Shown here one piece after another: positions 51,600 to 61,342 of a stretch of DNA of 64,000 bases. Under the pieces are notes generated by a model. The model ran no database searches. It was not told the origin of the DNA and was given only the letters and a program-made list of their open reading frames with translations. The stretch is from Bosea sp. BIWAKO-01 (GTDB lineage: Bacteria; Pseudomonadota; Alphaproteobacteria; Rhizobiales; Beijerinckiaceae), in contig NZ_BCQA01000001.1 of assembly GCF_001748145.1 (NCBI RefSeq), positions 1,671,501-1,735,500 on the forward strand, given 5' to 3'. Position numbers and translations under genes: made by a program. Within the stretch, counting starts at the first letter, position 1. Each line of letters starts with the position of its first letter.

Positions 51600-52532
51600 A
51601 TGGCCAAGAACCGCAAAGTCATGATCACCTGCGCGGTGACCGGCGCGATCCACACCCCCTCGATGTCGCCTTACCTGCCGGTGACGGCCGATGAAATCAT
51701 CGATGCTGCGGTCGGCGCGGCGGAGGCAGGGGCGGCGCTCGTGCATGTCCATGCCCGCGATCCCGTAACCGGCAAGCCAGACCAATCGCCGGAGGCATTC
51801 GAGCCCTTCCTTAAGGTCATCAAGCAACGCAGCGATTGCGTCATCAACATCACCACGGGCGGAGCGCCAACCATGGGCGTCGAGGAGCGTCTGCGTCCCT
51901 GCGCCCATTTCAAGCCCGAGGTCGCCTCGCTCAACATGGGCTCGATGAATTTCGGTCTGTATCCGATGTTGAGCCGCTTCAAGGCGTTCAAACATGACTG
52001 GGAGCACCCCTATCTCGAAGGCTCGAAGGACCGCATCTTCAAGAACACATTCCAGGACATCGAGAACATCCTGACGACCTGCGCCGAGAACGGCACGCGC
52101 TTCGAGATCGAGTGCTACGATATCGGACATCTCTATACGCTGGCGCATTTCGTCGATCGCGGGTTGGTGAAGCCGCCTTTCTTCGTCCAGTCGGTCTTCG
52201 GCCTGCTCGGCGGCATCGGCCCGCACCCGGAGGATGTCGCGCATATGAAGCGCACGGCCGATCGGCTCTTCGGCGACCAGTACCACTGGTCGGTGCTTGG
52301 CGCCGGGCGCCACCAGTTGCCGATCGCCGCGATGGCTGTCGCGATGGGCGGCAACCTGCGCGTCGGCCTGGAAGATTCGCTCTGGATCGGGCCGGGACAA
52401 CTGGCAAAATCCAATGCCGAACAGGTCCGGGCGGCGCGGAAGATCATCGAAGGCCTCGGACTGGAGCTGGCGACGCCGGACGATGCGCGCGAATTGCTGC
52501 ACCTCAAGGGGGCAGACAAGGTCGCCTTTTGA
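51600..52532 (+). CDS. Beta-keto acid cleavage enzyme (BKACE, DUF849)
   Basis: 310 residues, TIM barrel. MITCAVTGAIHTPSMSPYLPVT and ALVHVHARDPVTGKP give the zinc histidines 49 and 51; INITTGG, SLNMGSMNFG and GLEDSLWIGPG are family hallmarks. BKACEs condense a beta-keto acid with acetyl-CoA, releasing acetoacetate and a new CoA ester; known substrates include 3-keto-5-aminohexanoate and dehydrocarnitine. It follows the dehydrogenase by 34 bases and completes the operon. The exact substrate is inferred only. Confidence 0.87.
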   Translation: MAKNRKVMITCAVTGAIHTPSMSPYLPVTADEIIDAAVGAAEAGAALVHVHARDPVTGKPDQSPEAFEPFLKVIKQRSDCVINITTGGAPTMGVEERLRPCAHFKPEVASLNMGSMNFGLYPMLSRFKAFKHDWEHPYLEGSKDRIFKNTFQDIENILTTCAENGTRFEIECYDIGHLYTLAHFVDRGLVKPPFFVQSVFGLLGGIGPHPEDVAHMKRTADRLFGDQYHWSVLGAGRHQLPIAAMAVAMGGNLRVGLEDSLWIGPGQLAKSNAEQVRAARKIIEGLGLELATPDDARELLHLKGADKVAF

Positions 52533-52572
52533 ACGGCGCCGCGATGTCCGAGCAGCCTGCCGGGCGTGGCAA

Positions 52573-52827
52573 TCAGATAGGCGCGTGCTGCCAAGGCGCA
52601 TTGGCCAGAGGCAGGTTGCCGGCTAATCGACTGCGATCATTCGACCGATCCGCTGGCGTCGGATAGCCGCATAGCTCGAACAGGGAAGTGCCCAGTACCA
52701 TCTCGAAATCGTGGATGAGGCGGCTGACGGTTGGTTGGGTGACAGCAAACGCCTCCGCGGCGGCCGTCATGCGGCCGGTCATCATGACGGGGCGGAACGC
52801 CTCGACCTGCCGCGACGAAAGGTGCAT
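52573..52827 (-). pseudogene. Remnant of a LysR-type regulator
   Basis: The frame encodes a good LysR N-terminal HTH ([20 protein letters not shown] then [25 protein letters not shown]) for about 53 residues, then changes to unrelated low-complexity residues and stops at 84. A full regulator has about 300 residues; the effector domain is missing and does not resume in another frame before the Liv operon. Probably the stump of a deleted gene. Confidence 0.65.
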
Positions 52828-52862
52828 CGGCCCTCACGACCCCGTGCCCCGGACGATCCTGC

Positions 52863-54086
52863 TCAACGCGAGCGTTTGCTGGAACGCATGATTGACGCCA
52901 CCGCCACGGCGCAGAGGCCGAGCAGACATGCCGAGACAAGCAGGGTCGGCATGATGCCGGCGCTGTCGAAGCCTGCCGCATAGATCAGCGGCATGACCGA
53001 CTGCCCGAGCATGGCCGCCATGGAGTGCAACGCCATCATCGCGCCCTGGGTTTGAGGGGTCAGGGTCGCCAGATAGGTCTGAAGCGGAATGGCTGCACTG
53101 CGATAGGCGAAGCCGAACGCCAGCAATGCCCCGAACTGCAAAAGCCAGGGAAGATGGGCACTCAGACTTGCCATGGCGAGCGTCATGACCAGCCCGCCCG
53201 CCAGTGTGAGATGGACTGGCGGTATCCAGCGCAGAGTGCGGCGCAGGCTGACCCCATAGGCAATGCTGCCGATCATGAAGCCGGAGAGCACGATGCCGAC
53301 GGTGGACGCACTGCCTCCGACGAGAAACGCAATGTGCGGGAACAAGCCCTGTGTCAGTCCGGTCAGGGCAAGCTGCAGCCCAAGACCGCGGCGAGCGCTC
53401 GCCAGCCCGAGAATCCGGCGATAGGCAGAGAACGCCGAACCGAACCCCGCGCGCGATGACGAGACTTCGCGGGTATCGCGCAGCGCCGCCGTGACGATCG
53501 CGAAACAGGTCAGGCCGATCAGGCCGGCCACGAGCAGGCTGCCGCGCCAGCCGAGCGCATCGGCGATGAAGCCGGACCCGACGGCCCCGGCAAGCGACCC
53601 CGTGACCGAGGCCGCACTGGCCTTGCCGAAAGCCTCCTGATGCCCCTCAGGCGCGATCCGCTCCGCCAGGATGGCAAAACACAGCGGGAATGTGCCGGCC
53701 GTGCAGAAGCCGACGACGAGCCGGGTGGCGAGCAGTAGCTCGAAACTGGGGGCAAGGCTGCCAAACACCGTACCAAGCGCGCTCACCCCGAGGCAGACGC
53801 GCATCACCCGCAATTTGCCGAGTTGGTCGCCGAGCGCGCCGGCAATGGGCTGTGCCAGGGCATAGGCGAGCGCAAATGCTGTCGCCATGGCCACAACCTG
53901 GCTCCGAGGCACCGCAAAATCCCGGCTGAGCAGGGGCAGAACGGGGTCGAACAGGAACACTCCAAGCGAGGAGCCGAAGCAGGCGAGGCCGAGAATGCGC
54001 AGCAATGCATGCTGCTGGCCGGGCGGCGGCTTCGCGACCTGGCACGAGGCGTGGCCCCCTGGCGTGCCGCCGGGCAGACTGGTCAT
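52863..54086 (-). CDS. MFS transporter
   Basis: 407 residues, twelve predicted helices with a central loop near 205-225. The loop after helix 2 reads GALGDQLGKLRVM (the MFS D-x-x-G-x-R/K type motif), and helix 4-5 has RLVVGFCTAGTFPLCFAILAERI. It resembles sugar/drug efflux proteins of the AraJ type, but the substrate is unknown. The gene is followed at 36 bases by the LysR remnant. Confidence 0.83.
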   Translation of the reverse strand: MTSLPGGTPGGHASCQVAKPPPGQQHALLRILGLACFGSSLGVFLFDPVLPLLSRDFAVPRSQVVAMATAFALAYALAQPIAGALGDQLGKLRVMRVCLGVSALGTVFGSLAPSFELLLATRLVVGFCTAGTFPLCFAILAERIAPEGHQEAFGKASAASVTGSLAGAVGSGFIADALGWRGSLLVAGLIGLTCFAIVTAALRDTREVSSSRAGFGSAFSAYRRILGLASARRGLGLQLALTGLTQGLFPHIAFLVGGSASTVGIVLSGFMIGSIAYGVSLRRTLRWIPPVHLTLAGGLVMTLAMASLSAHLPWLLQFGALLAFGFAYRSAAIPLQTYLATLTPQTQGAMMALHSMAAMLGQSVMPLIYAAGFDSAGIMPTLLVSACLLGLCAVAVASIMRSSKRSR

Positions 54087-54657
54087 CAGCTTGCGCAGCC
54101 CCCCTCATCGTCACCGGCTGCCCCGAACTCGGGCTCATCTGCTCAGGCACAGACAAGGGATATCCCGGACGAGGCGCCTCGCCCATGACACGCGAATGCC
54201 GGCATGAGCTCATGTGATTTGACCCTGCACCGGCGCGAACAAGATGCGCGCTTTCGTCAAATTCCAGGCGGATCGGCCGTTCTCGCGGCTCTTTCGGCAG
54301 CATCTTTCAGAGGGCATGGCCCAGACGATCGTGGTCATCGGCGCTGGCGCCATGGCGCATCCATTGCGGCATCGCGAGCGGAGCGAGGGGCCTGCACTAT
54401 TACACGCGACGTTTGGGGGATCGAGCGCCGCACCGAAGGCCGGAACATCCTCAATCGCTGCGGTTCGGAGATTGAGTTCGGCGTGGCGCCGGCTCTCACC
54501 GGCCAGCCGCAATGTGCCGAGAAGCACTGGGGTTTTCAGCGTTTCTCAGCGTCTACGTCGCGGCCGCAAGGGAAGCGCGACAGGCGCGGCTATGCAGCTT
54601 CATTCCTGCAAAGCGAGCCGACCACCCGCACGGGTGCGGGGGCTCGAGATTGCCCGA
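54087..54657. other. 571-base stretch without a convincing gene
   Basis: Open frames run on both strands, but composition is poor in typical proteins. One short piece, at 54316-54354 on the plus strand, reads MAQTIVVIGAGAM, like the start of a Rossmann dehydrogenase, and then loses similarity. Together with the LysR stump this suggests decayed DNA. A 6-bp hairpin (54625-54640) lies just past the small secreted protein gene and may end its transcript. Confidence 0.4.
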
Positions 54658-54987
54658 TCAGCGGCGGCAGACTTGCACGTGGCGGACGACCCAGCGGCCG
54701 CGATGGTCGCGCACGCGACGGTTTTCCCACCAGCAGCGGCCATGGCGTGGCGCGACATGCCGCGGGGGCGAACGGTGCCATTGTGCGAGTTCGACGCCGG
54801 GATTGCTGGCAACGCCACCACCTGATGATACCGGAGCCGCAAAGGCAGTGCCCGAACACAGGGCTCCGAGAACCATCCCAGCAGCGAACGCCGCTCCGCG
54901 AATATCAACCAGTTGATCCTCCTTGGCCTCAAGCCAGATGTTGACCCGGCGCATCCCCACGCCAGGCAATCGATCGGCCTCTGTCAT
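54658..54987 (-). CDS. Small secreted protein of unknown function
   Basis: 109 residues if started at 54987. A hydrophobic signal (AAFAAGMVLGALCSGTAFA) leads to a short basic mature part rich in His, Arg and Trp (RCWWENRRVRDHRGRWVV) with two cysteines. Proteins of this style are common in Hyphomicrobiales envelopes, with unknown roles. The true start is uncertain: ATGs at 54987 and 54954 both give long leaders, and one at 54879 gives a very short one. It lies 69 bases after the SLC13-type gene. Confidence 0.5.
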   Translation of the reverse strand: MTEADRLPGVGMRRVNIWLEAKEDQLVDIRGAAFAAGMVLGALCSGTAFAAPVSSGGGVASNPGVELAQWHRSPPRHVAPRHGRCWWENRRVRDHRGRWVVRHVQVCRR

Positions 54988-55056
54988 GGCCGATCGTTCC
55001 TGCTCCGCCCGCTTTGACCGCGAGATCGGCGAGAACTCTCGGCTGTCGGACAGAAT

Positions 55057-56892
55057 TCAGAAGCGCCAGATGAGCGGTACGATGAAGACGGCCACCACGA
55101 AGAACCAGATCAGCAGCGGCAAGCCGAGCTTCCAGTAATCGCTGAAGGCATAGCCGCCCGGCCCCATCACCATCAGATTGGTCGGCGTCGCGATCGGGGT
55201 CAGGAAAGCTCCGGCGGCGGCAACCGCCGTGCTCATCAAGACCGGCCGCGGCGAAATCCCCATGCTGGCAGCCGCAGCCACCCCGATCGGGATAACGATG
55301 AGCGCGGTCGCGGTATTGCTGATCAACTGCCCCATGATGGCAGTCAGCACGAACAGACCCGCAAGCAGAGCGACCGGCCCGGCATCGCCAACCATGTAGA
55401 CGAGCCGCTCGGCCATGAGCTTCGCCGCCCCGGTTTCGACCATCGCGGTCGAGAGCGGCATCATGGCGCCGACGAGGATCACGGTCGTCCAGCTGATCGA
55501 GCGGTAGGACTGCTCGACATTCATGATCCCCGACAGGATGATCGCGCCTGCGGCCAGCAAGCCAGCGACTGCGGGCGGGACGGCGCCCGTGGCAAGCAGC
55601 AGAACCATCGCGACGAGAATGACGACCGCCTGCTTCGCGCCGGGCCCCATCGGCACGGCCTGACGGCGCACCAGCTCGGGCGAGCTCACGACGAGGACAT
55701 CGGGATCGTCGAGATGGACGTCGAGCGCCTTCCACGTGCCCTGCAGCAGCATGGTATCGCCGGCTTGCAGCACGATGCCGCCGGAATCCTTGGTTGCATT
55801 GGCCGCGGCGAGTTCCGCCCCCGCGCGTTGTACGGCCAGAACAATCAGGTCGCCGCTGTCGGTGACCATCCCAGGGAAGACGGTCTGGCCGATCAGGCCG
55901 GAGCGCGGCGGGATCACGACCTCGGCCAGACCGGAGCGCTGGTTGAACAGCGTCTCCGCGCCCTGCCCCTGCTTTGCCTCCTCACGGAAGGCGAGATGCA
56001 TCTCCGCCGCCAGTGTCGCGGCCGCATCGGCTTCACCGCGAACCAAGAGATGATCGCCATCGGCAATGACCGAGCGGCGAATGGGGCGTGCGGTTTCGCC
56101 CTCCTGAATAGCGACCAGCTGCAGTCCCGGATAGGCCGACAGATCAATGCTGGCGGGGGCAGTGCCGAGATAGGGCGAACTGGCACGCACGCGCATCTGA
56201 TAGATGCCGCTGGCAAGGCCGTATTGCTCGACCAGCGTCTTGGCATGCCGGCTGAAATCGGCAGGCATGGTCGCGCCATTGCGCTCAGGCAGCAGGCGCT
56301 GGCCGAAGAGGATGATGATCGCCATCGTGCCCGCCAGCAGCGGCACGCCGACCAAGGCGAATTCGAAGAAGCCGAAGCTGCCCATCCCTGCATCGCTGCT
56401 GGCCTCGGAGACCAGCACGTTCACGGGAGTTCCCGTCAGCGCCAGCATCGAGCCCGCATGCGCGGCGAAGACCAGCGGCATCAGCAACTGCGAGGAATTG
56501 CGCTTGAGCCGGACCGCGATGACGACAACAACCGGCAGCAAGGCGGCAACCGCGCCATTGAGGCTGATCACCGCGGTCAGCAACGACACGAGAATCATCG
56601 TGAGCAGCAGAAGGCGGGTTCGGCTCTCCTCGCCCGCTCCCTTGATCAGGAGCTGTCCAGCCCAGGCGGTGACGCCCGTAACCTCAAGCCCGGAGCTGAC
56701 GACGAAGAGCGAGGCGATGAATATGACAGCAGGGTCGCCGAAACCACCCAGAGCCTGGGGCAGCGTCAGGACCCCGGTCGCCCAGAGGGCAAGCGCTACT
56801 CCCATCGCGACCAGAACGACGGGAATCTTGTTCCAGATGAACAAGACCACGGCAACGGCGATGATGGTGCCGGTATAGGCTATCGGGCTCAA
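55057..56892 (-). CDS. SLC13/DASS-family carrier with two TrkA-C (RCK_C) domains
   Basis: 611 residues. Two membrane halves flank a soluble middle (about 210-400). The middle contains two RCK_C-type folds (ASIDLSAYPGLQLVAIQEGE and SGLIGQTVFPGMVTDSGDLIVLAVQR). Membrane motifs include ALTGTPVNVLVSE and LTPIATPTNLMVMGPG, the paired Asn/Thr helix-tip motifs that bind sodium and a carboxylate or sulfate in this family. Same strand as the AbgT/M20 genes. Confidence 0.83.
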   Translation of the reverse strand: MSPIAYTGTIIAVAVVLFIWNKIPVVLVAMGVALALWATGVLTLPQALGGFGDPAVIFIASLFVVSSGLEVTGVTAWAGQLLIKGAGEESRTRLLLLTMILVSLLTAVISLNGAVAALLPVVVVIAVRLKRNSSQLLMPLVFAAHAGSMLALTGTPVNVLVSEASSDAGMGSFGFFEFALVGVPLLAGTMAIIILFGQRLLPERNGATMPADFSRHAKTLVEQYGLASGIYQMRVRASSPYLGTAPASIDLSAYPGLQLVAIQEGETARPIRRSVIADGDHLLVRGEADAAATLAAEMHLAFREEAKQGQGAETLFNQRSGLAEVVIPPRSGLIGQTVFPGMVTDSGDLIVLAVQRAGAELAAANATKDSGGIVLQAGDTMLLQGTWKALDVHLDDPDVLVVSSPELVRRQAVPMGPGAKQAVVILVAMVLLLATGAVPPAVAGLLAAGAIILSGIMNVEQSYRSISWTTVILVGAMMPLSTAMVETGAAKLMAERLVYMVGDAGPVALLAGLFVLTAIMGQLISNTATALIVIPIGVAAAASMGISPRPVLMSTAVAAAGAFLTPIATPTNLMVMGPGGYAFSDYWKLGLPLLIWFFVVAVFIVPLIWRF

Positions 56893-56992
56893 TCGCTCAG
56901 CTCCCTATTGGGCCCTGCCAGGCCGCAGAAATGCTCAGGGCGCAGTGTGCCGGCGCAGGCTGCGCTCCGGCACGCCGCGCCCAGCCAAGGCC

Positions 56993-58207
56993 TCAGTCTT
57001 CCAGGGTCGCCATCAGGATGCCGATGCGGCAACCCTTTTCGTACTCCGTGAGATTCACATATTCCTTGATGGTATGGATCTCGGCCTGCCCGGCGCCAAT
57101 GGTGATGGTCGGAACGCCGTGCTTGTCAAACCAGTTGGCGTCGAGGCCGCCATTGGAGAACAGATAGGTCGGCTCGATGCCGAGCAGCTTGAGCGCCTTG
57201 GTGGCACGCTTCACGACCGGAGCGTCCTGGCCGAGTTCGAAGGGTGGATAAGCCGGCTTCTGGCTGAACTTCACTTCGGCCGTGTTGCCTTCGTGATCCT
57301 TCACCTCGCCCTGCGCCTTGGCAAAGGCCTCCTTGTAGCCGTTCGCGATCTTGGTCGCGAAGGCAGCCTCGGGACTGCGCGCCTCGCCGCGGATATAGAC
57401 GTAGTCGGTGACGACGTTGGTCGCATCGCCAGCGGCGACCGTGCCGCCCTTGCCGCCGAAAATGCCGACATTGCTGGTGCCGCGGCCGTCGGATTTGACG
57501 ACCTTGCCGAACCAGCCGTTACGCTGGGCCTCGGCGATCGCGATGGCGCCGACGAGCGTGGCCGAGATGCCCTTTTCCGGCGCGACGCCGGCATGCGAGG
57601 CCTTGCCCTTGATCTCGACTTCCCAGTTCTCCTGACCGACTGCGCCGACTAGCAGCTCCGAGGCGAGCTGGCCATCGACATTGATGCACATGGCGGCGCC
57701 GCCGAGATCAGCCGGGTTGAGCTCACGGGCACCGTGCAGTCCGCTCTCCTCGCGGACGGTGAACAGCAGGGTGATCGGCGGATGCGGCAGCTTGTGCTTG
57801 ATCAGCGTCTCGGCAAGCACGACCAGGAGCGCGACGCCGGTGCGGGCATCGCCGCCGAGCGCCGTCGTGCCGTCGGAGACGATGCGATCGCCCTCACGCC
57901 GGGGCTTGGCGCCGGCGCAGAGCGGCACCGTGTCGAGATGGGTGGAGAACAGCAGGCGCGGCCCTGGCCGCGTGCCCGGCAGATCGACGAAGAGGTTGCC
58001 GGTCTCTGTCGGCACCGGGATGCGCTTGTTGGCATCGTCGAAGCGGATCGCGGAAGCAGGGACCCCGACCTTCTTCAGCGCCTCGCTGACGGCGGCCCCG
58101 ATCTTGGCTTCCTGACCGGTCACGCCTTCGACCGAGAGGAAATTCATCAGGTGATCGATCGCGCTGGCGACGTCGAGAGGGATTGAGGGACTGCTCATGA
58201 TGTTCAT
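56993..58207 (-). CDS. M20-family metallopeptidase (PepT-like)
   Basis: 404 residues. Metal-site motifs STHLDTVP, GGDARTG (bridging aspartate), TVREESGLHG (catalytic Glu pair) and C-terminal GAGQAEIHTIKEYV; a lid domain carries KASHAG. The class includes tripeptidases and aminoacyl hydrolases that use two zinc ions. It follows the AbgT-type transporter by 45 bases, recalling the pairing of AbgT with AbgAB hydrolases, so it may cut an imported acyl-glutamate or dipeptide. A second ATG four codons in (MSSPS) is also possible. Confidence 0.86.
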   Translation of the reverse strand: MNIMSSPSIPLDVASAIDHLMNFLSVEGVTGQEAKIGAAVSEALKKVGVPASAIRFDDANKRIPVPTETGNLFVDLPGTRPGPRLLFSTHLDTVPLCAGAKPRREGDRIVSDGTTALGGDARTGVALLVVLAETLIKHKLPHPPITLLFTVREESGLHGARELNPADLGGAAMCINVDGQLASELLVGAVGQENWEVEIKGKASHAGVAPEKGISATLVGAIAIAEAQRNGWFGKVVKSDGRGTSNVGIFGGKGGTVAAGDATNVVTDYVYIRGEARSPEAAFATKIANGYKEAFAKAQGEVKDHEGNTAEVKFSQKPAYPPFELGQDAPVVKRATKALKLLGIEPTYLFSNGGLDANWFDKHGVPTITIGAGQAEIHTIKEYVNLTEYEKGCRIGILMATLED

Positions 58208-58252
58208 CCGATCAGGTCAGGGTTGCTTCGTTTCGGGCTGTGCGACCGGCTG

Positions 58253-59809
58253 TCACAGGCCCCAGGGCAGGCCGAGCATCTTCCAGACCGCGAAGAGTGC
58301 CGTCCACAGCACGAAGATCCAGACGACATAGGGCAGCATCAGGGAGACGATTGTGCCGACACCCGCGGTCTTGTCGTATTTCTGGGCGAAGCCCACGACG
58401 AGGGCGAAATAGGCGTTGAGCGGGGTGATCGCGTTCATCGGGGAATCGCCGACGCGATAGGCCGCCAGCACCGCTTCCGGCTCGACGCCGAGCTTCATCA
58501 GCAGCGGCACGAATACCGGCGCGAAGATCGCCCATTTTGCAATCGCCCCGGTCAGCAGCAGGTCGATGATCGCGACCACGACGATGAAGCCGAGCAGCAG
58601 GGGCAGCGCGCCTATATTGGCGGCCTGCAACACGCCGGACAGGCTCAGCGCCATGACCGTGCCCATGTTGGTATAGGTGAAATAAGCGACGAACTGGCTC
58701 AGCACGAAGAACAGGAAGATCGTGCCACCCATGCTCTTGATCGATTTCTCGATCGCCGCGATCACCTCCGCCAGTGTGCGCATGGTGCCGGCACCGATGC
58801 CGTAGGTCCAGCCGCTCACCAGGAACATCAGCATGATCAGGGCGATCAGCCCGTTCATGAAGGGCGAATTGCCGATCAGTTCGCCAGTTGTCGGGTTGCG
58901 CAGCGGCGCTCCCGACGGCAGCGTCAGCAGGCAGAACACCGCGATCAGCGCCAGCATGCCGAAGCCGGCATAGCGCAGGCCGCGCGATTCCTGTTCGGAC
59001 AGCGAGGCGCCCTGCTCCGTCGCGGTGCCTTCGGCCGCCAGCTTCGGATCGTAGACGCCAAGGCGTGGCGCGATCATCCGGTCGGTGATGAAGGCGATGA
59101 CGACGGTGAGGAACAGCACCGACGCGATTGAGAACCAGACGTTCGAGGCCAGGCCGATCGAGCGATTGGGGTCGACGAGACGGGCCGCGTCATTGGTGAA
59201 TTCGACGAGAACCGCATCGAGCGGCTTGATCAGCATATTGACCGTGAAGGCTGCGGCGACGGCAGCGAAACCGAGCGCCAGGCCGGCAAGGGGATGCCGC
59301 CCGACCGCCAAATAGGCAACACCTGCGAGCGGGATCAGGACCAGATAGCCGGCGTCCGCTGCGACGCTTGAGATAATGCCGACGAAGGACAGGATATAGG
59401 TGAGGGCCCAACCCGGCGAGACGATGACGAGCTTGCGGATGAGCGCGGTGACCAGCCCGGACTCTTCAGCGACACCGGCGCCAATCATCGCGGCGATCAT
59501 GAGCCCGACGGCCGTGAAGCTCATGAAGTTCGGGATCAGCGACGAATAGATGAAACGAATACCTTCAGCATTCAGCAGGCTGCGGATCGCCGTCGTCGCG
59601 GTTTCAACCTTGTGTGTGTCGGGATTGATGCGCTCGAAGGTGACCGCCGCTCCGAAGAGACTGAGCACGGCCGACAGGACCATGACGATCCCGATCAGGA
59701 TCAGGAAGATGACGACGGGGTGGGGAACCATGTTCCCAACCTTCTCGACACCGTCGAGAAACCTCTGCATCGCGGTCTTTGGCGCGACGTCCCCACTGGA
59801 CACGGACAT
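58253..59809 (-). CDS. abgT: AbgT-family transporter
   Basis: 518 residues, about eleven to twelve helices and two re-entrant loops. Conserved segments VGNMVPHPVVIFLILIG, GVAEESGLVTALIRKLV, LPLLLGFIVVVAIIDLLLTGAIAKWAIFAPVFVPL and RVGDSPMNAITPLNAYFAL match p-aminobenzoyl-glutamate transporters; some members export sulfonamides. First gene of the transporter/peptidase series. GGGGAGG precedes the ATG at 59809. Confidence 0.9.
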   Translation of the reverse strand: MSVSSGDVAPKTAMQRFLDGVEKVGNMVPHPVVIFLILIGIVMVLSAVLSLFGAAVTFERINPDTHKVETATTAIRSLLNAEGIRFIYSSLIPNFMSFTAVGLMIAAMIGAGVAEESGLVTALIRKLVIVSPGWALTYILSFVGIISSVAADAGYLVLIPLAGVAYLAVGRHPLAGLALGFAAVAAAFTVNMLIKPLDAVLVEFTNDAARLVDPNRSIGLASNVWFSIASVLFLTVVIAFITDRMIAPRLGVYDPKLAAEGTATEQGASLSEQESRGLRYAGFGMLALIAVFCLLTLPSGAPLRNPTTGELIGNSPFMNGLIALIMLMFLVSGWTYGIGAGTMRTLAEVIAAIEKSIKSMGGTIFLFFVLSQFVAYFTYTNMGTVMALSLSGVLQAANIGALPLLLGFIVVVAIIDLLLTGAIAKWAIFAPVFVPLLMKLGVEPEAVLAAYRVGDSPMNAITPLNAYFALVVGFAQKYDKTAGVGTIVSLMLPYVVWIFVLWTALFAVWKMLGLPWGL

Positions 59810-60190
59810 GTCTTGCCTCCCCTAAGCCTTGGACTTCCGCCTCACGGGGGCGGTAAGCAGGTAGGCCGCCGGAATCGTTGCCGAGGCGGTCATACCGGCA
59901 ACTTAATTCCCTGTGCGCCAAGGGCATCGGCACAGAATCCCAAAGCTTGCACCGCCTGTCCCAAAATTGACGGCCAGACGGCCGTGCGACGGCAAGGCAT
60001 TTCGCAAGCTTGCTGCCGCCGGATCGGTTCTTTATCCTGGCACAGCCGTTCGAGATCCTCCGATCTCCTATTCGCAGATTGGGGACGTCGACGTGATGCC
60101 GACGCACGGTAAGGCATGCAAGAGCGATCCGGTAAGCCCGTTACTGCCTGCGATGCCTGGCACGCGCCCGAATCCTGGAGCCCTTTGACC
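59810..60190. other. 381-base divergent intergenic region
   Basis: Between the AbgT and hydrolase genes. No gene-like frame. A small hairpin CCGCC...GGCGG lies near 59840-59856 in the probable 5' leader of the AbgT gene. No riboswitch or RNA gene recognised. Confidence 0.4.
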
Positions 60191-61342
60191 ATGGGCCGCC
60201 GCCTCGACAGGTTGCGGATGAGTCTGGCGGGACTTGCCGTCGCGTTCGGCCTCAGTGCCTGCGCTTCGGCGCCACGCGGATTGCTTCAACCCGTCGAGCC
60301 CGTTGCCGGTACCGACCGCGTGAACATGCTTGCCGCGACGACGCGCGCCCCCTCGGCGGAAGCAGGCGTCCTGTTCAGCGGCGAGCGCGGAGATACGGTC
60401 TCGTTCAGCAATATCGTCGTCTCGATCCCGAAGGGTCGGGAGGTCGGCACCATCCAGCTGCCGCGCACGGCTCCCGGGAATGCGGCAACGGATTTTGTGG
60501 TCACCTCGACGACACCGGTCGCCAAGGCGGATCTGCCCAAATGGTTCAAGTCGACGGGTGGGCGCAAGCGCCGGGTCTTCGTGTTCGTCCACGGCTTCAA
60601 CACGCCGTTCGACCGCGCCGTCTTTCGTTTCGCGCAGTTGACCCATGACGCCGATGCCGACGCGTCCCCGGTGCTCTTTTCCTGGCCGTCGCGCGGCCAT
60701 CTGCTCGACTACAGCCGGGATTTCGACAATGCGTCGTATTCGCGATCGGACCTCGCCTATCTGCTGAAGGCGGCTGCAAGCAGCCCCTCCGTCGGCGAAA
60801 TCGTCATCCTCGCCCATTCCATGGGGAGTTGGCCGGCCGTCGAGGCCGTCAGGCAGATCGCTCTCGAGCAGGGCGGGGTCCCCCGGAAGATCAACAATCT
60901 CATTCTGGCCTCGCCCGATCTCGATGTCGGCGTGTTCCGCCGGCAAGTGGAGGACATGGGCTCCCAGCGTCCGCAGATCACGCTTTTCGTCTCGCAGAAC
61001 GACAGGGCGCTCCAGCTCTCCCGCTTCATCTCCCGCGGCGCGACCCGCCTCGGCGGAATCGACCTGACGCGCGACGAATATCAGCAGCAGCTCGCGGGGC
61101 TATCGGGCATCACAGTGCTCGATCTCAGCGCCATCAATGCCGGAGATCGCATCAATCACGACCTCTTTGCCGCCAGCCCCGATGCGGTCCGCCTCATTGG
61201 TGGCCGGTTGCTCCAGGGCCAGGTCATTACCGATTCCGACATTTCTCCGCCGCTGATGGCTGCGGATGCCCTTGGTTCGGCTGCCAGCCTCATCGTTACC
61301 GCGCCAATTCGCGTCTTCGACGCAGCGTCCCCGCGCCAGTAG
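60191..61342 (+). CDS. Alpha/beta-hydrolase lipoprotein (DUF900 type)
   Basis: 383 residues. A lipoprotein signal ends in LSAC with Cys24 as lipidation site. The hydrolase core has FVFVHGFNTPFDRAVFRFAQ (oxyanion HG) and LAHSMGSW with nucleophile Ser210; LILASPDLDVGVFRRQ supplies the likely acid and NHDLF a late histidine candidate. Proteins of this type are esterase/lipase-like and envelope-bound. ATG at 60191; a longer frame from 60116 would bury the signal. Confidence 0.8.
   Translation: MGRRLDRLRMSLAGLAVAFGLSACASAPRGLLQPVEPVAGTDRVNMLAATTRAPSAEAGVLFSGERGDTVSFSNIVVSIPKGREVGTIQLPRTAPGNAATDFVVTSTTPVAKADLPKWFKSTGGRKRRVFVFVHGFNTPFDRAVFRFAQLTHDADADASPVLFSWPSRGHLLDYSRDFDNASYSRSDLAYLLKAAASSPSVGEIVILAHSMGSWPAVEAVRQIALEQGGVPRKINNLILASPDLDVGVFRRQVEDMGSQRPQITLFVSQNDRALQLSRFISRGATRLGGIDLTRDEYQQQLAGLSGITVLDLSAINAGDRINHDLFAASPDAVRLIGGRLLQGQVITDSDISPPLMAADALGSAASLIVTAPIRVFDAASPRQ

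Noticed and set aside
54204-54944. 246-codon plus-strand open frame
   Set aside because: No protein-like composition or domain, and it overlaps a small secreted-protein gene with a clear signal peptide on the other strand.
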